Below, one piece after another: positions 1-8,370 of a stretch of 64,000 nucleotides of DNA; the stretch's first letter is position 1; every line of letters begins with the position of its first letter. Origin of the DNA: Emcibacter sp. (GTDB lineage Bacteria > Pseudomonadota > Alphaproteobacteria > Sphingomonadales > Emcibacteraceae). Both the position numbers and the translations under genes were made by a program. Below the pieces are notes generated by a model. The model was not told the origin of the DNA. It saw nothing but the letters and a program-made list of their open reading frames with translations, and did not search any database. The stretch spans positions 1,784,001 through 1,848,000 of the forward strand of contig NZ_OY776217.1 in NCBI RefSeq assembly GCF_963675455.1, read 5' to 3'.

Positions 1-1
1 G

Positions 2-643
2 GAAGCCGGTGTCGGTTTCATCAACAACATGCCGGTTTTCATTGCGTCCAACCCGGAATGGGCGAAAAAATTCGAAGACGCCAACCTGCCGATCGTCGGC
101 GACGACATCAAGGCCCAGCTCGGCGCCACCATCACTCACCGGACGCTGACCGACCTGTTCGCCAAGCGTGGTGTGGTTCTGGACCGGACTTATCAGCTCA
201 ACACCGGCGGGAACACCGACTTCCTGAACATGAAAAACCAGGATCGTCTGGCCTCCAAGAAAGAATCCAAAACCGAAGCCGTACAGGCTGTTGCCGGCGC
301 CCGTCTGGCGGATGACAATATCCATGTGGGTCCAAGTGATTATATTCCTTGGCAGAATGACAACAAAGTCTGCTTCCTGCGTATGGAAGGCGACCTGTTC
401 GGTGGCGTGCCCATGAACCTGGAAATGCGCCTGTCTGTGGAAGACAGCCCGAACTCTGCCGGTGTGGCCATCGATATGATCCGCTGCTGCAAGCTGGCGC
501 TGGACAACAACGAAGGCGGTATCCTGACCGCTGCCTCTGCCTATTTCTGTAAACATCCGCCGGTTCAGTTCACTGACGACCAGGCTTATGAAATGACAGA
601 AAAATTCATCGCAGAGCGTTCACTGGCGAGTGCTGCCGAGTGA
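2..643 (+). CDS. ino1: Inositol-3-phosphate synthase, C-terminal part (5' end outside window)
   Basis: This is the last 213 residues of a myo-inositol-phosphate synthase, which converts glucose-6-phosphate to inositol-3-phosphate with bound NAD in the cytosol. The frame is open from base 2, so the true start lies upstream. Family hallmarks are the GDDIKAQLGATITHR stretch, which carries the catalytic lysine and nucleotide-binding region, and QLNTGGNTDFLNM. The sequence resembles the short bacterial (mycobacterial-type) Ino1. The stop overlaps the GTG start of the next gene, so the two are translationally coupled. Together they supply inositol phosphate and probably activate it with CTP. Identity is secure; only the length cannot be judged. 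Confidence 0.93.
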   Translation, partial: EAGVGFINNMPVFIASNPEWAKKFEDANLPIVGDDIKAQLGATITHRTLTDLFAKRGVVLDRTYQLNTGGNTDFLNMKNQDRLASKKESKTEAVQAVAGARLADDNIHVGPSDYIPWQNDNKVCFLRMEGDLFGGVPMNLEMRLSVEDSPNSAGVAIDMIRCCKLALDNNEGGILTAASAYFCKHPPVQFTDDQAYEMTEKFIAERSLASAAE

Positions 644-1356
644 AACTCCTGATTGTTGCTGCCGGTCAGGGCAGCCGGCTTCGCGAGAAGGGGGAAAGCA
701 AACCGCTCATTGAGCTGGTCGGCATTCCCCTGATCGAGCGGGTCATCACCAATGCCGTCAAGGGAGGCATCAGCGATATCTATGTTGTCACCGGATATCG
801 CGGGACCAAGGTCCGTGCCTTTCTTGATAAACTCGCCGAACGGGATCACCTGTCCATCACTCATATCATTAATGAGGAATGGCAGCGCCCGAACGGCCTT
901 TCTGTCTATGCCGCCAAAGGTGTGATCGACGGTGATTTCATCCTCACCATGTGCGATCACCTGGTGGATCCTGAAATTTTCCGGGCTCTGGCCGCGGCCG
1001 GACACGAGCCGGATACCGTGACCCTGTGCGTGGATCACAACATTGAAAATCCGATCATCGATCTTGATGATGTGACCCGGGTTAAATGCACCCAGGACAA
1101 GATCGAAAATATCGGCAAGGTCATCCGCGACTATAACGCCTTTGACACCGGTATCTTCTATTGCACCCCGGTGATGTTTGGGGCGCTTGAGCAGAGTGCC
1201 CGCGAAGGCGATGAAAGTATTTCCGGCGCCATGAATGTTTTGGGCAGCCGCGGCAAGGCCCGCACCTTTGACATCGGCAATCGCTTGTGGCTGGATGTGG
1301 ATGATCCCATGGCCTACGGCAAGGCGATCGTTCTGGTTAACGACGGCAAGCTTTAA
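640..1356 (+). CDS. Nucleotidyltransferase, probable CTP:inositol-1-phosphate cytidylyltransferase
   Basis: A 238-residue single-domain sugar-phosphate-type nucleotidyltransferase. It has the glycine-rich loop VAAGQGSRL (residues 6-14), the substrate lysine in KPL (Lys21), a metal-binding CDH at 105-107, and a DYNAFDTGIF segment near 164-173. The layout resembles the cytidylyltransferase half of archaeal and Thermotoga IPCT/DIPP synthases, including the pattern DxDDVTRVK...IGKVIRDY. The start is GTG, overlapping the ino1 stop as GTGA. Coupling to ino1 argues that the substrate is inositol phosphate and the product CDP-inositol. That substrate is inferred; another sugar phosphate or alcohol phosphate is possible. 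Confidence 0.8.
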   Translation: MKLLIVAAGQGSRLREKGESKPLIELVGIPLIERVITNAVKGGISDIYVVTGYRGTKVRAFLDKLAERDHLSITHIINEEWQRPNGLSVYAAKGVIDGDFILTMCDHLVDPEIFRALAAAGHEPDTVTLCVDHNIENPIIDLDDVTRVKCTQDKIENIGKVIRDYNAFDTGIFYCTPVMFGALEQSAREGDESISGAMNVLGSRGKARTFDIGNRLWLDVDDPMAYGKAIVLVNDGKL

Positions 1357-1379
1357 AAAGGCCGCATAATAGATTTAAG

Positions 1380-1409
1380 AAAGGCCGGGCATTATGTCCG
1401 GTCTTTTTT
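1380..1409. terminator. Intrinsic terminator between convergent genes
   Basis: The arms AAAGGCCGG and CCGGTCTTT form a 9-bp stem with one G-T pair and a 9-nt loop, followed by a T run on the plus strand. It ends the ino1 pair. The A run before the stem makes it usable for the opposite strand as well. Confidence 0.75.
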
Positions 1410-1728
1410 ATTCCCCTTCCGCCTCGCGGATCTGTTCGTGGTGGCGGATCACTTCCTTGATGATGAAGTTAAGGAACTTCTCGGAAAAATCCGGGTCCAG
1501 GTCGGCGTCCTCAGCCAGCGTGCGCAGCCGCTCGATCTGTGTCTTTTCCCGGTCCTTATCGGCCGGGGGCAGGTCGTACTTTGCCTTATATTCGCCGACC
1601 TTCTGGGTGACCTTGAAGCGTTCGGCCAGCATATAGACAAGGGCCGCATCAATATTGTCGATGCTTTGCCGAAAGGACGTCAGCTGGTCCTTCAGTTGCT
1701 GTTCGCTGGGCCGGTTCAGATCACTCAT
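1408..1728 (-). CDS. Chorismate mutase, AroQ class
   Basis: A 106-residue helical protein with the AroQ pattern: FRQSIDNIDAALVYMLAER near the N-terminus, VGEYKAKY, and DREKTQIERL in the second helix. It rearranges chorismate to prephenate for phenylalanine and tyrosine synthesis in the cytosol. It is a monofunctional enzyme, not fused to prephenate dehydratase or DAHP synthase. It starts 92 bases after the flippase stop on the same strand, so it may be read from the inositol operon, though functionally it looks unrelated. The stop codon lies in the T run of the preceding terminator. Confidence 0.88.
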   Translation of the reverse strand: MSDLNRPSEQQLKDQLTSFRQSIDNIDAALVYMLAERFKVTQKVGEYKAKYDLPPADKDREKTQIERLRTLAEDADLDPDFSEKFLNFIIKEVIRHHEQIREAEGE

Positions 1729-1820
1729 TCATTCTTCTCCCATATCGTGCCCGTGGCGGGGCGGGTCGCGCCGACTTTAGCAGAAAATAGTTGAAAGTTA
1801 AAAGACCTGTTTTTCCGGTT

Positions 1821-3380
1821 TCAGACTTTTACGGTTTTCTGCCTGAGGCCCAGCTTCTGCATGAGGCGGATTTTGTCTTCCTGTTCCAGCGCGGCGAGTA
1901 CCAGAATAAGCGCATAAATCAGGATCAGCACCGGAATACCCAGGAAAACGCCCCAGCCGTGGATGATATCCATGGGGATCGCCTGTTTGGCCCAGTAAAA
2001 AGCGCCGGCGCTGATGGCGGCGGCAAAGGGCACCTTGAACAGTTTCAGGCGCCACATGTTGATCCCGAACAGCCGCTTGATTAGGGTCATGCGCAACAGG
2101 TTCATGGTCAGGTAGGTGAGCATCAACGCCAGGGCGACGCCATCGGCCTCCATGCCAACCTGCTCAATGAATACATATTTAGCCATGATGTAATAGAAGG
2201 GAATCATCAACAGGGAAATGACTGGATTGAATAACGGATTCTTATATATCAGCGGCAGATCGGAGGTGCCGAAACCGCCGTTAATGGTTTCACCGACCAT
2301 CAGCAGGAACAGGATGATGCCGCCGGTGACCAGAATGCCGTGTTCCGTGCCATGATTGGCGACGGCGGTGATTACGGCTTCGCCGTAGAAACCGGACCAG
2401 ACCACAATCAGGCACTGCACCATCAGGATCCAGCGGCTGACCATGATCATATGCCGTTCGACCTGGGCGTAATCCTTTTCCACCAGGCTTTTCGACATGA
2501 CCGGGGCCAGAATCGGATAGAAGCTCTGGTAGATTTTTTCCACGCTGGTGGCGAATTGCTGGGCCACGGTATAGACGCCCAAGACACCCTCCGAAAAAAA
2601 GGCTTTTACGGTGAAAATATCCATACGCATGAAGATCAACAGCGCCATGTCATGGAAGGCGGTGGGGGCGGAAAAGCCGGCGATTTTTCGGATCAGACTG
2701 AAGCAGGGACGAGTGCTGAGGAAGTTCTTCAGGGAATAGAGCCTGCAGGCCCCCCAGAGCGCAACCAGCAGGGCGGCGCATAGTGCCACGGCATAGGCCA
2801 TCAACAGGCCCTTTTCCCGGTACCCCAGAAAATAAAACAACAGCATGGCGCCGAGTAAAACGTAAGGTTCGACGATGCTCCGCGACCAGACTTCATAACG
2901 CATCTTGCGGGTGGCCCGGGTGCCGGACAGGATTACATCCACCGAGGTGATAACCACCATGATCGGCGCCAGGTTGATCAGGCCGTCCACCATTTGCGGG
3001 TAATCGAACCAGTCGGCTAGCTTATGTGCTGAGAGGATAAGGACAACGGTCAGGATCGCAGCAACCGAGACCGACCAGCAGAGTGCGGTTAGGATGACTT
3101 GCTCCGGGGTGTAATCATTTGAGTACTCCCGGTCATGGATGAATTTGAACAGGGAGCGCTTCAAGCCGAAAGTGGCGAAGGCGGCCATGATCTCGATGGT
3201 GGTGATGGTAAAGTTATAGCGGCCATATAGTTCATTGCCGAACAGGGCGACCGCCAGAAACAGAAACGGCAGGCGGGAGCCAAGACGAATGATAAAACCA
3301 AAGAAGTTGGCACCGGCGCCTCGGGCAATATCCTTTTTGTCCTTCTGCTCGCCGGTTTCTGCTGTCCTGGTGGAGGTCAT
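1821..3380 (-). CDS. MOP-superfamily polysaccharide/lipid flippase (Wzx-like)
   Basis: A 519-residue integral membrane protein with about 12-14 hydrophobic segments. A charged N-terminus is followed by GAGANFFGFIIRLGSRLPFLF, typical of the oligosaccharide flippase (polysaccharide biosynthesis protein) family. Such proteins flip lipid-linked saccharides or related amphiphiles across the inner membrane. It follows the secreted-protein gene by 16 bases and closes the operon that starts at 6801. Its presence beside two CDP-alcohol phosphotransferases suggests that the operon's product is moved to the periplasm. The substrate is unknown. Confidence 0.78.
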   Translation of the reverse strand: MTSTRTAETGEQKDKKDIARGAGANFFGFIIRLGSRLPFLFLAVALFGNELYGRYNFTITTIEIMAAFATFGLKRSLFKFIHDREYSNDYTPEQVILTALCWSVSVAAILTVVLILSAHKLADWFDYPQMVDGLINLAPIMVVITSVDVILSGTRATRKMRYEVWSRSIVEPYVLLGAMLLFYFLGYREKGLLMAYAVALCAALLVALWGACRLYSLKNFLSTRPCFSLIRKIAGFSAPTAFHDMALLIFMRMDIFTVKAFFSEGVLGVYTVAQQFATSVEKIYQSFYPILAPVMSKSLVEKDYAQVERHMIMVSRWILMVQCLIVVWSGFYGEAVITAVANHGTEHGILVTGGIILFLLMVGETINGGFGTSDLPLIYKNPLFNPVISLLMIPFYYIMAKYVFIEQVGMEADGVALALMLTYLTMNLLRMTLIKRLFGINMWRLKLFKVPFAAAISAGAFYWAKQAIPMDIIHGWGVFLGIPVLILIYALILVLAALEQEDKIRLMQKLGLRQKTVKV

Positions 3381-3396
3381 ACGGGACCGCTACCCC

Positions 3397-4524
3397 TTAT
3401 CTTTTTTTTCGTGTTTTCTTTTTTTTAACGGACGGTGGAAAGATATCGGCATAGTCGCTGAGCGCCTTGCCGGAGATATTCCTTATGCCGTCGGGGCCAC
3501 TATATACCAGATTATACTCGGCGACATAGCGATAACTTGTCACCGACGGAAACGCCTGCGCCAGCATTCTTTCCAGACTGCTCATATGATCGGTCAGCCT
3601 GAAGTGCTCGAGCTTGCGGGTGAAATCGATTGTACCCTGCAGATTGGAGGTGCCATTCAGGGCCACAAGGCGCACTTTTGTCGGATATTCACCCAGTTCG
3701 GGGTCTTCTGCCGTCTCCTGGATCACGACCTTTACGTCATGGAAACCGCCGATGACCTTGTTGCCCTCGCGCAGGAAAAGCTTGTTATCCTGTTTGCGGT
3801 TTGGCAGGTTGATGGAGGACAGCATAAGTTCTGCCTCGGATCCGTTCTCGAGGCTGAAAACCCGGAGCCAGTTTTCCATCATTTCATCAATGGATTCATC
3901 AAGGAAAACCCGCATGCCGAACCCGGTCGCTGTGCCCATGTTTTCCCAGGGAGCATCCTGGCACTGGCATGCGTCATGTCCAGGCCGGAAGCGTCCGGTG
4001 GCGACAAATTTCGGGGCATAGGTGACGACATCAAGCTCCCCCTTCTTCCGGTATTTGTTATTGCTGTTCAGAGCTTCAAGTGGCGGCAAGGGGCTTTTCA
4101 GATCGAGTTCTATTTCACCGGTGCTGTTGTGAAGTTTCAACTGGTAACCGTCGGTTGTCTTGCGGATATAATGTTGAATATCGTCATTCAACTGGATATC
4201 GAGATGATCGGGGGTGAATTCCCAGTCGTCGCGGCTGCGTCCGTTCTTGATGATATATTTCTTACCATCCGGTCTGGTAAAGGTGGCCAGCATCAGAGCC
4301 CTGTGAGTCATGAACGGCAGGTTCAGGATGGTGAACTGGGTGGTCAGCAGGCTGCCGTCCTCAAAAACAAAATATTGTTCCCAGTATTCCTTGTAATTCT
4401 TGTCATCTGCAAGGGCCGGGGCCTGTTTGTCCTCGGTCAGGATCTCGTCATAGGCATGGGAGGCGGCGGGCACAACAAACAAAACGACAGCCAGAACGGC
4501 CCGCATGAAAATCGTAAAACGCAT
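3397..4524 (-). CDS. Secreted protein of unknown function, possibly lipocalin-like
   Basis: A 375-residue protein with a clear Sec signal peptide, cleaved after about residue 24 (ending ASHA), so the mature protein is periplasmic or exported. The mature part is rich in alternating beta-strand-like segments, for example DGSLLTTQFTILNLPF, then RALMLATFTRPDGKKYI. That loosely recalls the two-domain lipocalin-like AttH/CrtC/Svf1 fold; this is an impression, not an established match. There is a DACQCQDAPW cysteine pair near the middle and a very basic C-terminal tail (KKKKTRKKR). It lies 7 bases after one phosphotransferase gene and 16 before the flippase, so it probably handles or binds the operon's product. 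Confidence 0.6.
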   Translation of the reverse strand: MRFTIFMRAVLAVVLFVVPAASHAYDEILTEDKQAPALADDKNYKEYWEQYFVFEDGSLLTTQFTILNLPFMTHRALMLATFTRPDGKKYIIKNGRSRDDWEFTPDHLDIQLNDDIQHYIRKTTDGYQLKLHNSTGEIELDLKSPLPPLEALNSNNKYRKKGELDVVTYAPKFVATGRFRPGHDACQCQDAPWENMGTATGFGMRVFLDESIDEMMENWLRVFSLENGSEAELMLSSINLPNRKQDNKLFLREGNKVIGGFHDVKVVIQETAEDPELGEYPTKVRLVALNGTSNLQGTIDFTRKLEHFRLTDHMSSLERMLAQAFPSVTSYRYVAEYNLVYSGPDGIRNISGKALSDYADIFPPSVKKKKTRKKR

Positions 4525-4531
4525 TAATTGA

Positions 4532-5425
4532 CTACTCCGAAGTCAGATCCCTGAGCTGTTGTAAGAACAGTCTGTTATATTTTTGTTGCTTGCGAACCAA
4601 TATCATCAGAACCAGATTCAATATCACCACTTCAAACAGGAAATACACAACAGGTTCACGTATAATACAAGCTATAAATATGGCAAAAGTGCGGTAGTTG
4701 GCGCACATGACGGACCATAATTTGACCGAGCGGGAGAAGACCAGGCGATAGATCGCCCTGATTTCACCGGCCTGTTCAGGATTTTTGTCAAGAAGATGCT
4801 GTATTTCGTGCCGCTGGGCGGTTTCGACGCCGGAAAAAGCATATTGCATTTTCACATAGCCACATTCCAGTTTGCCGGCGATCCGGCCGAACAGTCCGCC
4901 GTTCAGGCCTTTCTGTAATTCCTCGGGTTCGGGCAGTCGGGCGGAAAGCTTGCCGTGACCCCAGAAATCATATTCCTGGCGCTGGGTTTCGTAAGCGCCG
5001 GCCTGTATGGCATGGGAAACGCCGGCCATAATCACCAGTGCCCATATCCACGGACCCAGGTCCGGCGCCAGTGTCAGGCCAAGGGCGATATAGACCGAAA
5101 TAAACACCACATAGTCGCAAATGCCGTCGATGACCTTGCCGATTTCGGACTGGGTCTGGGTCAGGCGGGCAAGCTGCCCGTCGGCACCGTCCAGGATATG
5201 CCAGGTCAGCATCAGGGCAAACCCGAGAATTGCTGACAGGCTGTCATGGTAATTGTAATAGGCAAAACCGGCAAAAAATCCGGCCAGCATCCCGGACAGG
5301 GAAACCATGTTGGGAGTTACCCGCAAGGCGGCAAACCTGGGAACCAGCCAACTGCTGACAGGATGAATGAGATAGAGATTGGTAAATTCCTCTATCTCAT
5401 TGGTTCTCTTGATCGATTCTGACAT
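4532..5425 (-). CDS. CDP-alcohol phosphatidyltransferase family protein (canonical motif)
   Basis: A 297-residue membrane enzyme with the complete CDP-alcohol phosphotransferase signature: Asp79, Asp82-Gly83, Ala86-Arg87, Gly96, Asp100 and Asp104, in the spacing DxxDGxxARx8GxxxDxxxD. It is preceded by the common ALRVTPNMVSLSG segment (33-45). Enzymes of this family transfer a phospho-alcohol from a CDP-activated donor to a second alcohol at the membrane face. The neighbours point to CDP-inositol or inositol phosphate as one substrate. The protein has an extra roughly 60-residue soluble insert (about 155-215) between the catalytic part and the final helices. The start follows the upstream gene by 17 bases. 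Confidence 0.85.
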   Translation of the reverse strand: MSESIKRTNEIEEFTNLYLIHPVSSWLVPRFAALRVTPNMVSLSGMLAGFFAGFAYYNYHDSLSAILGFALMLTWHILDGADGQLARLTQTQSEIGKVIDGICDYVVFISVYIALGLTLAPDLGPWIWALVIMAGVSHAIQAGAYETQRQEYDFWGHGKLSARLPEPEELQKGLNGGLFGRIAGKLECGYVKMQYAFSGVETAQRHEIQHLLDKNPEQAGEIRAIYRLVFSRSVKLWSVMCANYRTFAIFIACIIREPVVYFLFEVVILNLVLMILVRKQQKYNRLFLQQLRDLTSE

Positions 5426-5442
5426 AATACCCGCGGTTATTA

Positions 5443-6801
5443 TTAAAATATTTTTGTCTTGCGGAAGTTCTCAACGAATTTTTCGCTGTTGGCCTCCATA
5501 AGGTTTTTTGCATGGTATATGATTCTGGCCTGATGGACAAAGAAAGTTATTATCCCGTAACAACAGATGAAAATAAACCCGGCATACCAGGCGCCAACCA
5601 GACCAAAGGGGATCAGGGCCCACATCTGGGTATTGCGCCGTCCGCCAATAAGACGAAACCTGCGATCGAACTTGCCGGTGTCGCAGATCTGCCGGTCCGC
5701 CATGCGGCGGAAAAACTCCGACTGTACTTCATCGGCAAGGTGAAACAGCACCAGGGCGCAGGCCATGACCCACGGGGCATAGCCATAGGTGACTGACAGG
5801 GCGGCGGCGATGGCAAAATACCAGCCGTATTCCACCACCTTGTCGACCAGATGTTCAAGCTCGCCGATTTTGGTCTGCTGCATCTTGGTGCGCGCCAGTT
5901 TACCGTCCACACCGTCCAGAATACCGACCGCCAGTGCCCCGGCGAGGGCAACTGCCATATTGCCGGTGGCAAACAGATACATGATATAAAGGCCCAGAAT
6001 GCCGGTGACCGCGGTGACTTGGTTCGGTGTGATGGGCAGGTTGCAGATATGTTTGACAATCCAGTTTTCGATAGGGCGATGGATATACCAGGCCGGCCAG
6101 TCGAGAGTGCCTTTCTGGGCATTATTCAGCAGGGCGTCGGTGCCTTTCGCGCCGTCCCGGGGCTGCAGGATCGGCAGCCAGATCAGGTCCACGTCCCGGC
6201 GACGGTTGGTCAGGTAAAGCGGGATTGAGGAAATATCCAGTATTTCGCAGTCATTGGAATTTGACAGGCTTTCCAGAGCACCCTTCAGGTTTTCCAGCGA
6301 ATTGAGTTTGTCCGCGTGTGTTTGCATGGTCTGGCTGGAAATTTTGGCAACGGAGGCAAAAACCGTATCCTGGCCGCGCAGGGTCAACGGGGTGCCATAG
6401 CTTAAGCGGTCATCCTGGAAATCTTCCCGGTTCATGACGGCAATCACGGTTCCGGCCCTTTTTTCGATGACTGATGTTATGATCCGGTCATCGACAAGAA
6501 TGCCTTCCTCAAGCAATAGCCAGCTGTCCTGTTCATTGTTGCTTTCAAGGATTTTCCGGGCGGCTTCCTTGGTGCGGTGAATATAAACTGCTTTGGGTTT
6601 TCTGGCAAAAGAATGGATTTCCTTCTCCAGTTCTGCGATGAACCAGTCACTGACCAGATGGACTTCCTGAATGCCAATTTTTTCCAGTGTTTTCAGCTGT
6701 CGTTCGAGCAGGCTGATGCCGCCAACCTGAATCAGGTTACGCGCCAATGTACTCTCCGTTTCGGATTCCTGCCCAGTTATAATGAGTGCTTTGGTGACCA
6801 T
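5443..6801 (-). CDS. Fusion: degenerate nucleotidyltransferase domain plus CDP-alcohol phosphatidyltransferase
   Basis: 452 residues in two parts. Residues 1-210 look like a nucleotidyltransferase (ALIITGQ..., GGISLLERQLKTLEKIGIQEVHLVSD, LLLEEGILVDDRIITSVI). The glycine-rich GxGxR loop is lost (ITGQESETES at 8-17), as is the substrate lysine, so catalysis there is unlikely. Residues 235-452 are a CDP-alcohol phosphotransferase with DGVDGKLAR at 296-304 and Gly313. The third Asp of the signature is His317, and the fourth is displaced to Asp320. The order of parts matches bifunctional IPCT/DIPP synthases. It is the first gene of the minus-strand operon, with RBS AGAGGAAG. It may be an acceptor-binding or regulatory partner of the canonical enzyme, or a variant catalyst. 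Confidence 0.8.
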   Translation of the reverse strand: MVTKALIITGQESETESTLARNLIQVGGISLLERQLKTLEKIGIQEVHLVSDWFIAELEKEIHSFARKPKAVYIHRTKEAARKILESNNEQDSWLLLEEGILVDDRIITSVIEKRAGTVIAVMNREDFQDDRLSYGTPLTLRGQDTVFASVAKISSQTMQTHADKLNSLENLKGALESLSNSNDCEILDISSIPLYLTNRRRDVDLIWLPILQPRDGAKGTDALLNNAQKGTLDWPAWYIHRPIENWIVKHICNLPITPNQVTAVTGILGLYIMYLFATGNMAVALAGALAVGILDGVDGKLARTKMQQTKIGELEHLVDKVVEYGWYFAIAAALSVTYGYAPWVMACALVLFHLADEVQSEFFRRMADRQICDTGKFDRRFRLIGGRRNTQMWALIPFGLVGAWYAGFIFICCYGIITFFVHQARIIYHAKNLMEANSEKFVENFRKTKIF

Positions 6802-6837
6802 TTCTTCCTCTTCTTCCCCCGCCCGACCCCTCCGGCG

Positions 6838-6863
6838 ATTATATTCGTCCTAGCATACGACGA
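6838..6863 (-). promoter_or_regulatory. Possible promoter and inverted repeat upstream of the inositol operon
   Basis: On the minus strand a TATAAT box (6838-6843) lies 36 bases upstream of the operon's first codon. Next to it is a TCGTC/GACGA inverted repeat with a 9-base spacer (6845-6863). No good -35 hexamer is visible, so an activator may be needed. Low confidence. Confidence 0.3.
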
Positions 6864-6904
6864 TATATGGTCCTGGAATGGGACGATAAAAGGGCATTTC
6901 CCAG

Positions 6905-6930
6905 AAAAAAATACTCATTTTTTTGTGAGT
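6905..6930 (-). terminator. Weak intrinsic terminator of the decarboxylase gene
   Basis: On the minus strand ACTCA and TGAGT pair across an A-rich loop that contains the end of the reading frame, and a TATTTTTTT run follows. The 5-bp stem is short, so the call is tentative. Confidence 0.35.
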
Positions 6931-8336
6931 GACTGCGCCATATTTTGAATCAATGCCCAGGCTTCGTCAATATGGTGTTGTTCGGTATAGGGCGACCCGG
7001 AGACAAAACGCAGGGCATATTGCCCCTGAATGCGGGTCTGGGTCAGATAAAGCCGGCCGCTGTCATTGAGTTTTTCCAGCAGGGTCTCGTTCAGGGCATC
7101 CAGGTCCGCTTCGGTCTGGCCGGCAGGTTTGAAGCGGAAGCAGAACAGGGCCAGCGGGTGCGGGGCCAGAAGCTCGAAGTCCTTATGTTCTTCGACCTTT
7201 TGGGCCAGGTTCTGGCAGAAGCCGATATGCTTGCGCAGGTGAGTCTGCAGGCCCTCAAGGCCATAGGAACGCAGGACAAACCACAGTTTCAGGGCCCGGA
7301 ACCGACGGCCGAGCTGAACACCCCAGTCGCGGTAATTGTTGACCCGGTCGCCCTCGCGGGTTTTCAGATATTCCGGCAGGATTTCAAATGTCTGGATCAG
7401 GGCTGCCTTGTCCCGGACAAAAAAGGCGGAGCAGTCAAACTGGGTCAGCAGCCATTTATGGGGATTGAACACCAGGCTGTCAGCAAGCTCTACCCCGTCG
7501 ATCATCCAGCGAAATTCCGGCAGGATCAGGGCGCTGCCGGCCCAGGCCGCATCCACATGCAGCCATATATTGTATTTTTGGCAGATCTCGCCGATCTTCC
7601 GGATCGGATCGATGGCCGAAAGGGATGTTGATCCCAATGTTGCGACCACACAGGTGGGAACACAGCCTGCAATGAGATCGCTTTCGATGGCATGCTCAAG
7701 GTCTTCCGGAATCATGGCGAAATTCGCATCCACCGGAATCTTGCGCAGGTTGTCACTGCCGAGACCGGCAATCCGCACCGCTTTGTCGACCGAGGAATGA
7801 ACCTCCGCCGAGGCATAGGTGGTATGGGTGCCGGTAATGCTGAGGCCGGAGTGATTGGTGGAAAATTTATGCAGCCGTTCCCGGGCACAAAGCAGGGCGG
7901 CAAGGGTGGCGGTTGATGCCGTATCCTGGATGCAGCCGACAAAGCCCTCGGGCAGACCGGTCAGTTGGCGCAGCCAGTCCATCATGCGTTCCTCAAGCTC
8001 GGTCGCGGCGGGCGACGTCTGCCAGCTCATGCACTGGGCGGCCAGGGTACTGGTCAGCATTTCCGCCAGCACCGACGGCGGGCTGGCATTGGCGGGGAAA
8101 TAGGCCATGAAACCCGGATGTTGCCAGTGGGTCATGCCGGGCAGGATAATGTCCTGGAAATCCCGGAATATGGTGTCCATGTCTTCGCCGCTTGTTGGCG
8201 GGCTGTCCGGGAGAAAGGCGGCGATGTCACCCGGTTTGACCTGAGCCTTGACTGGATAGTCTTCAATATTGTCCAGATAATCGGCCATCCAGTCGACAAA
8301 TTTATGGGCTTGTCTGCGAAATTCGCTGTTATCCAT
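6915..8336 (-). CDS. Pyridoxal-phosphate-dependent aromatic-L-amino-acid decarboxylase
   Basis: A 473-residue group II decarboxylase, the usual length for the family. It shows the substrate-pocket segment THWQHPGFMAYFPANASPPS, the PLP-binding HVDAAWAGSA, and the Schiff-base lysine in NPHKW near residue 300. The family removes CO2 from tryptophan, tyrosine, DOPA or phenylalanine to give an aromatic amine; which one cannot be read from the sequence. The start is supported by GGGAG six bases upstream. It follows the TPR regulator gene by 34 bases on the same strand and is probably cotranscribed with it. Confidence 0.88.
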   Translation of the reverse strand: MDNSEFRRQAHKFVDWMADYLDNIEDYPVKAQVKPGDIAAFLPDSPPTSGEDMDTIFRDFQDIILPGMTHWQHPGFMAYFPANASPPSVLAEMLTSTLAAQCMSWQTSPAATELEERMMDWLRQLTGLPEGFVGCIQDTASTATLAALLCARERLHKFSTNHSGLSITGTHTTYASAEVHSSVDKAVRIAGLGSDNLRKIPVDANFAMIPEDLEHAIESDLIAGCVPTCVVATLGSTSLSAIDPIRKIGEICQKYNIWLHVDAAWAGSALILPEFRWMIDGVELADSLVFNPHKWLLTQFDCSAFFVRDKAALIQTFEILPEYLKTREGDRVNNYRDWGVQLGRRFRALKLWFVLRSYGLEGLQTHLRKHIGFCQNLAQKVEEHKDFELLAPHPLALFCFRFKPAGQTEADLDALNETLLEKLNDSGRLYLTQTRIQGQYALRFVSGSPYTEQHHIDEAWALIQNMAQSLTKK

Positions 8337-8370
8337 TGTCTGCTCCCGGAAAATTGGGGGGACGTAGAGG

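Noticed and set aside
3235..4527. A 430-codon open frame antisense to the secreted protein and flippase
   Set aside because: Runs across two genes of a tight operon and shows no family features; the minus-strand gene has a proper signal peptide.
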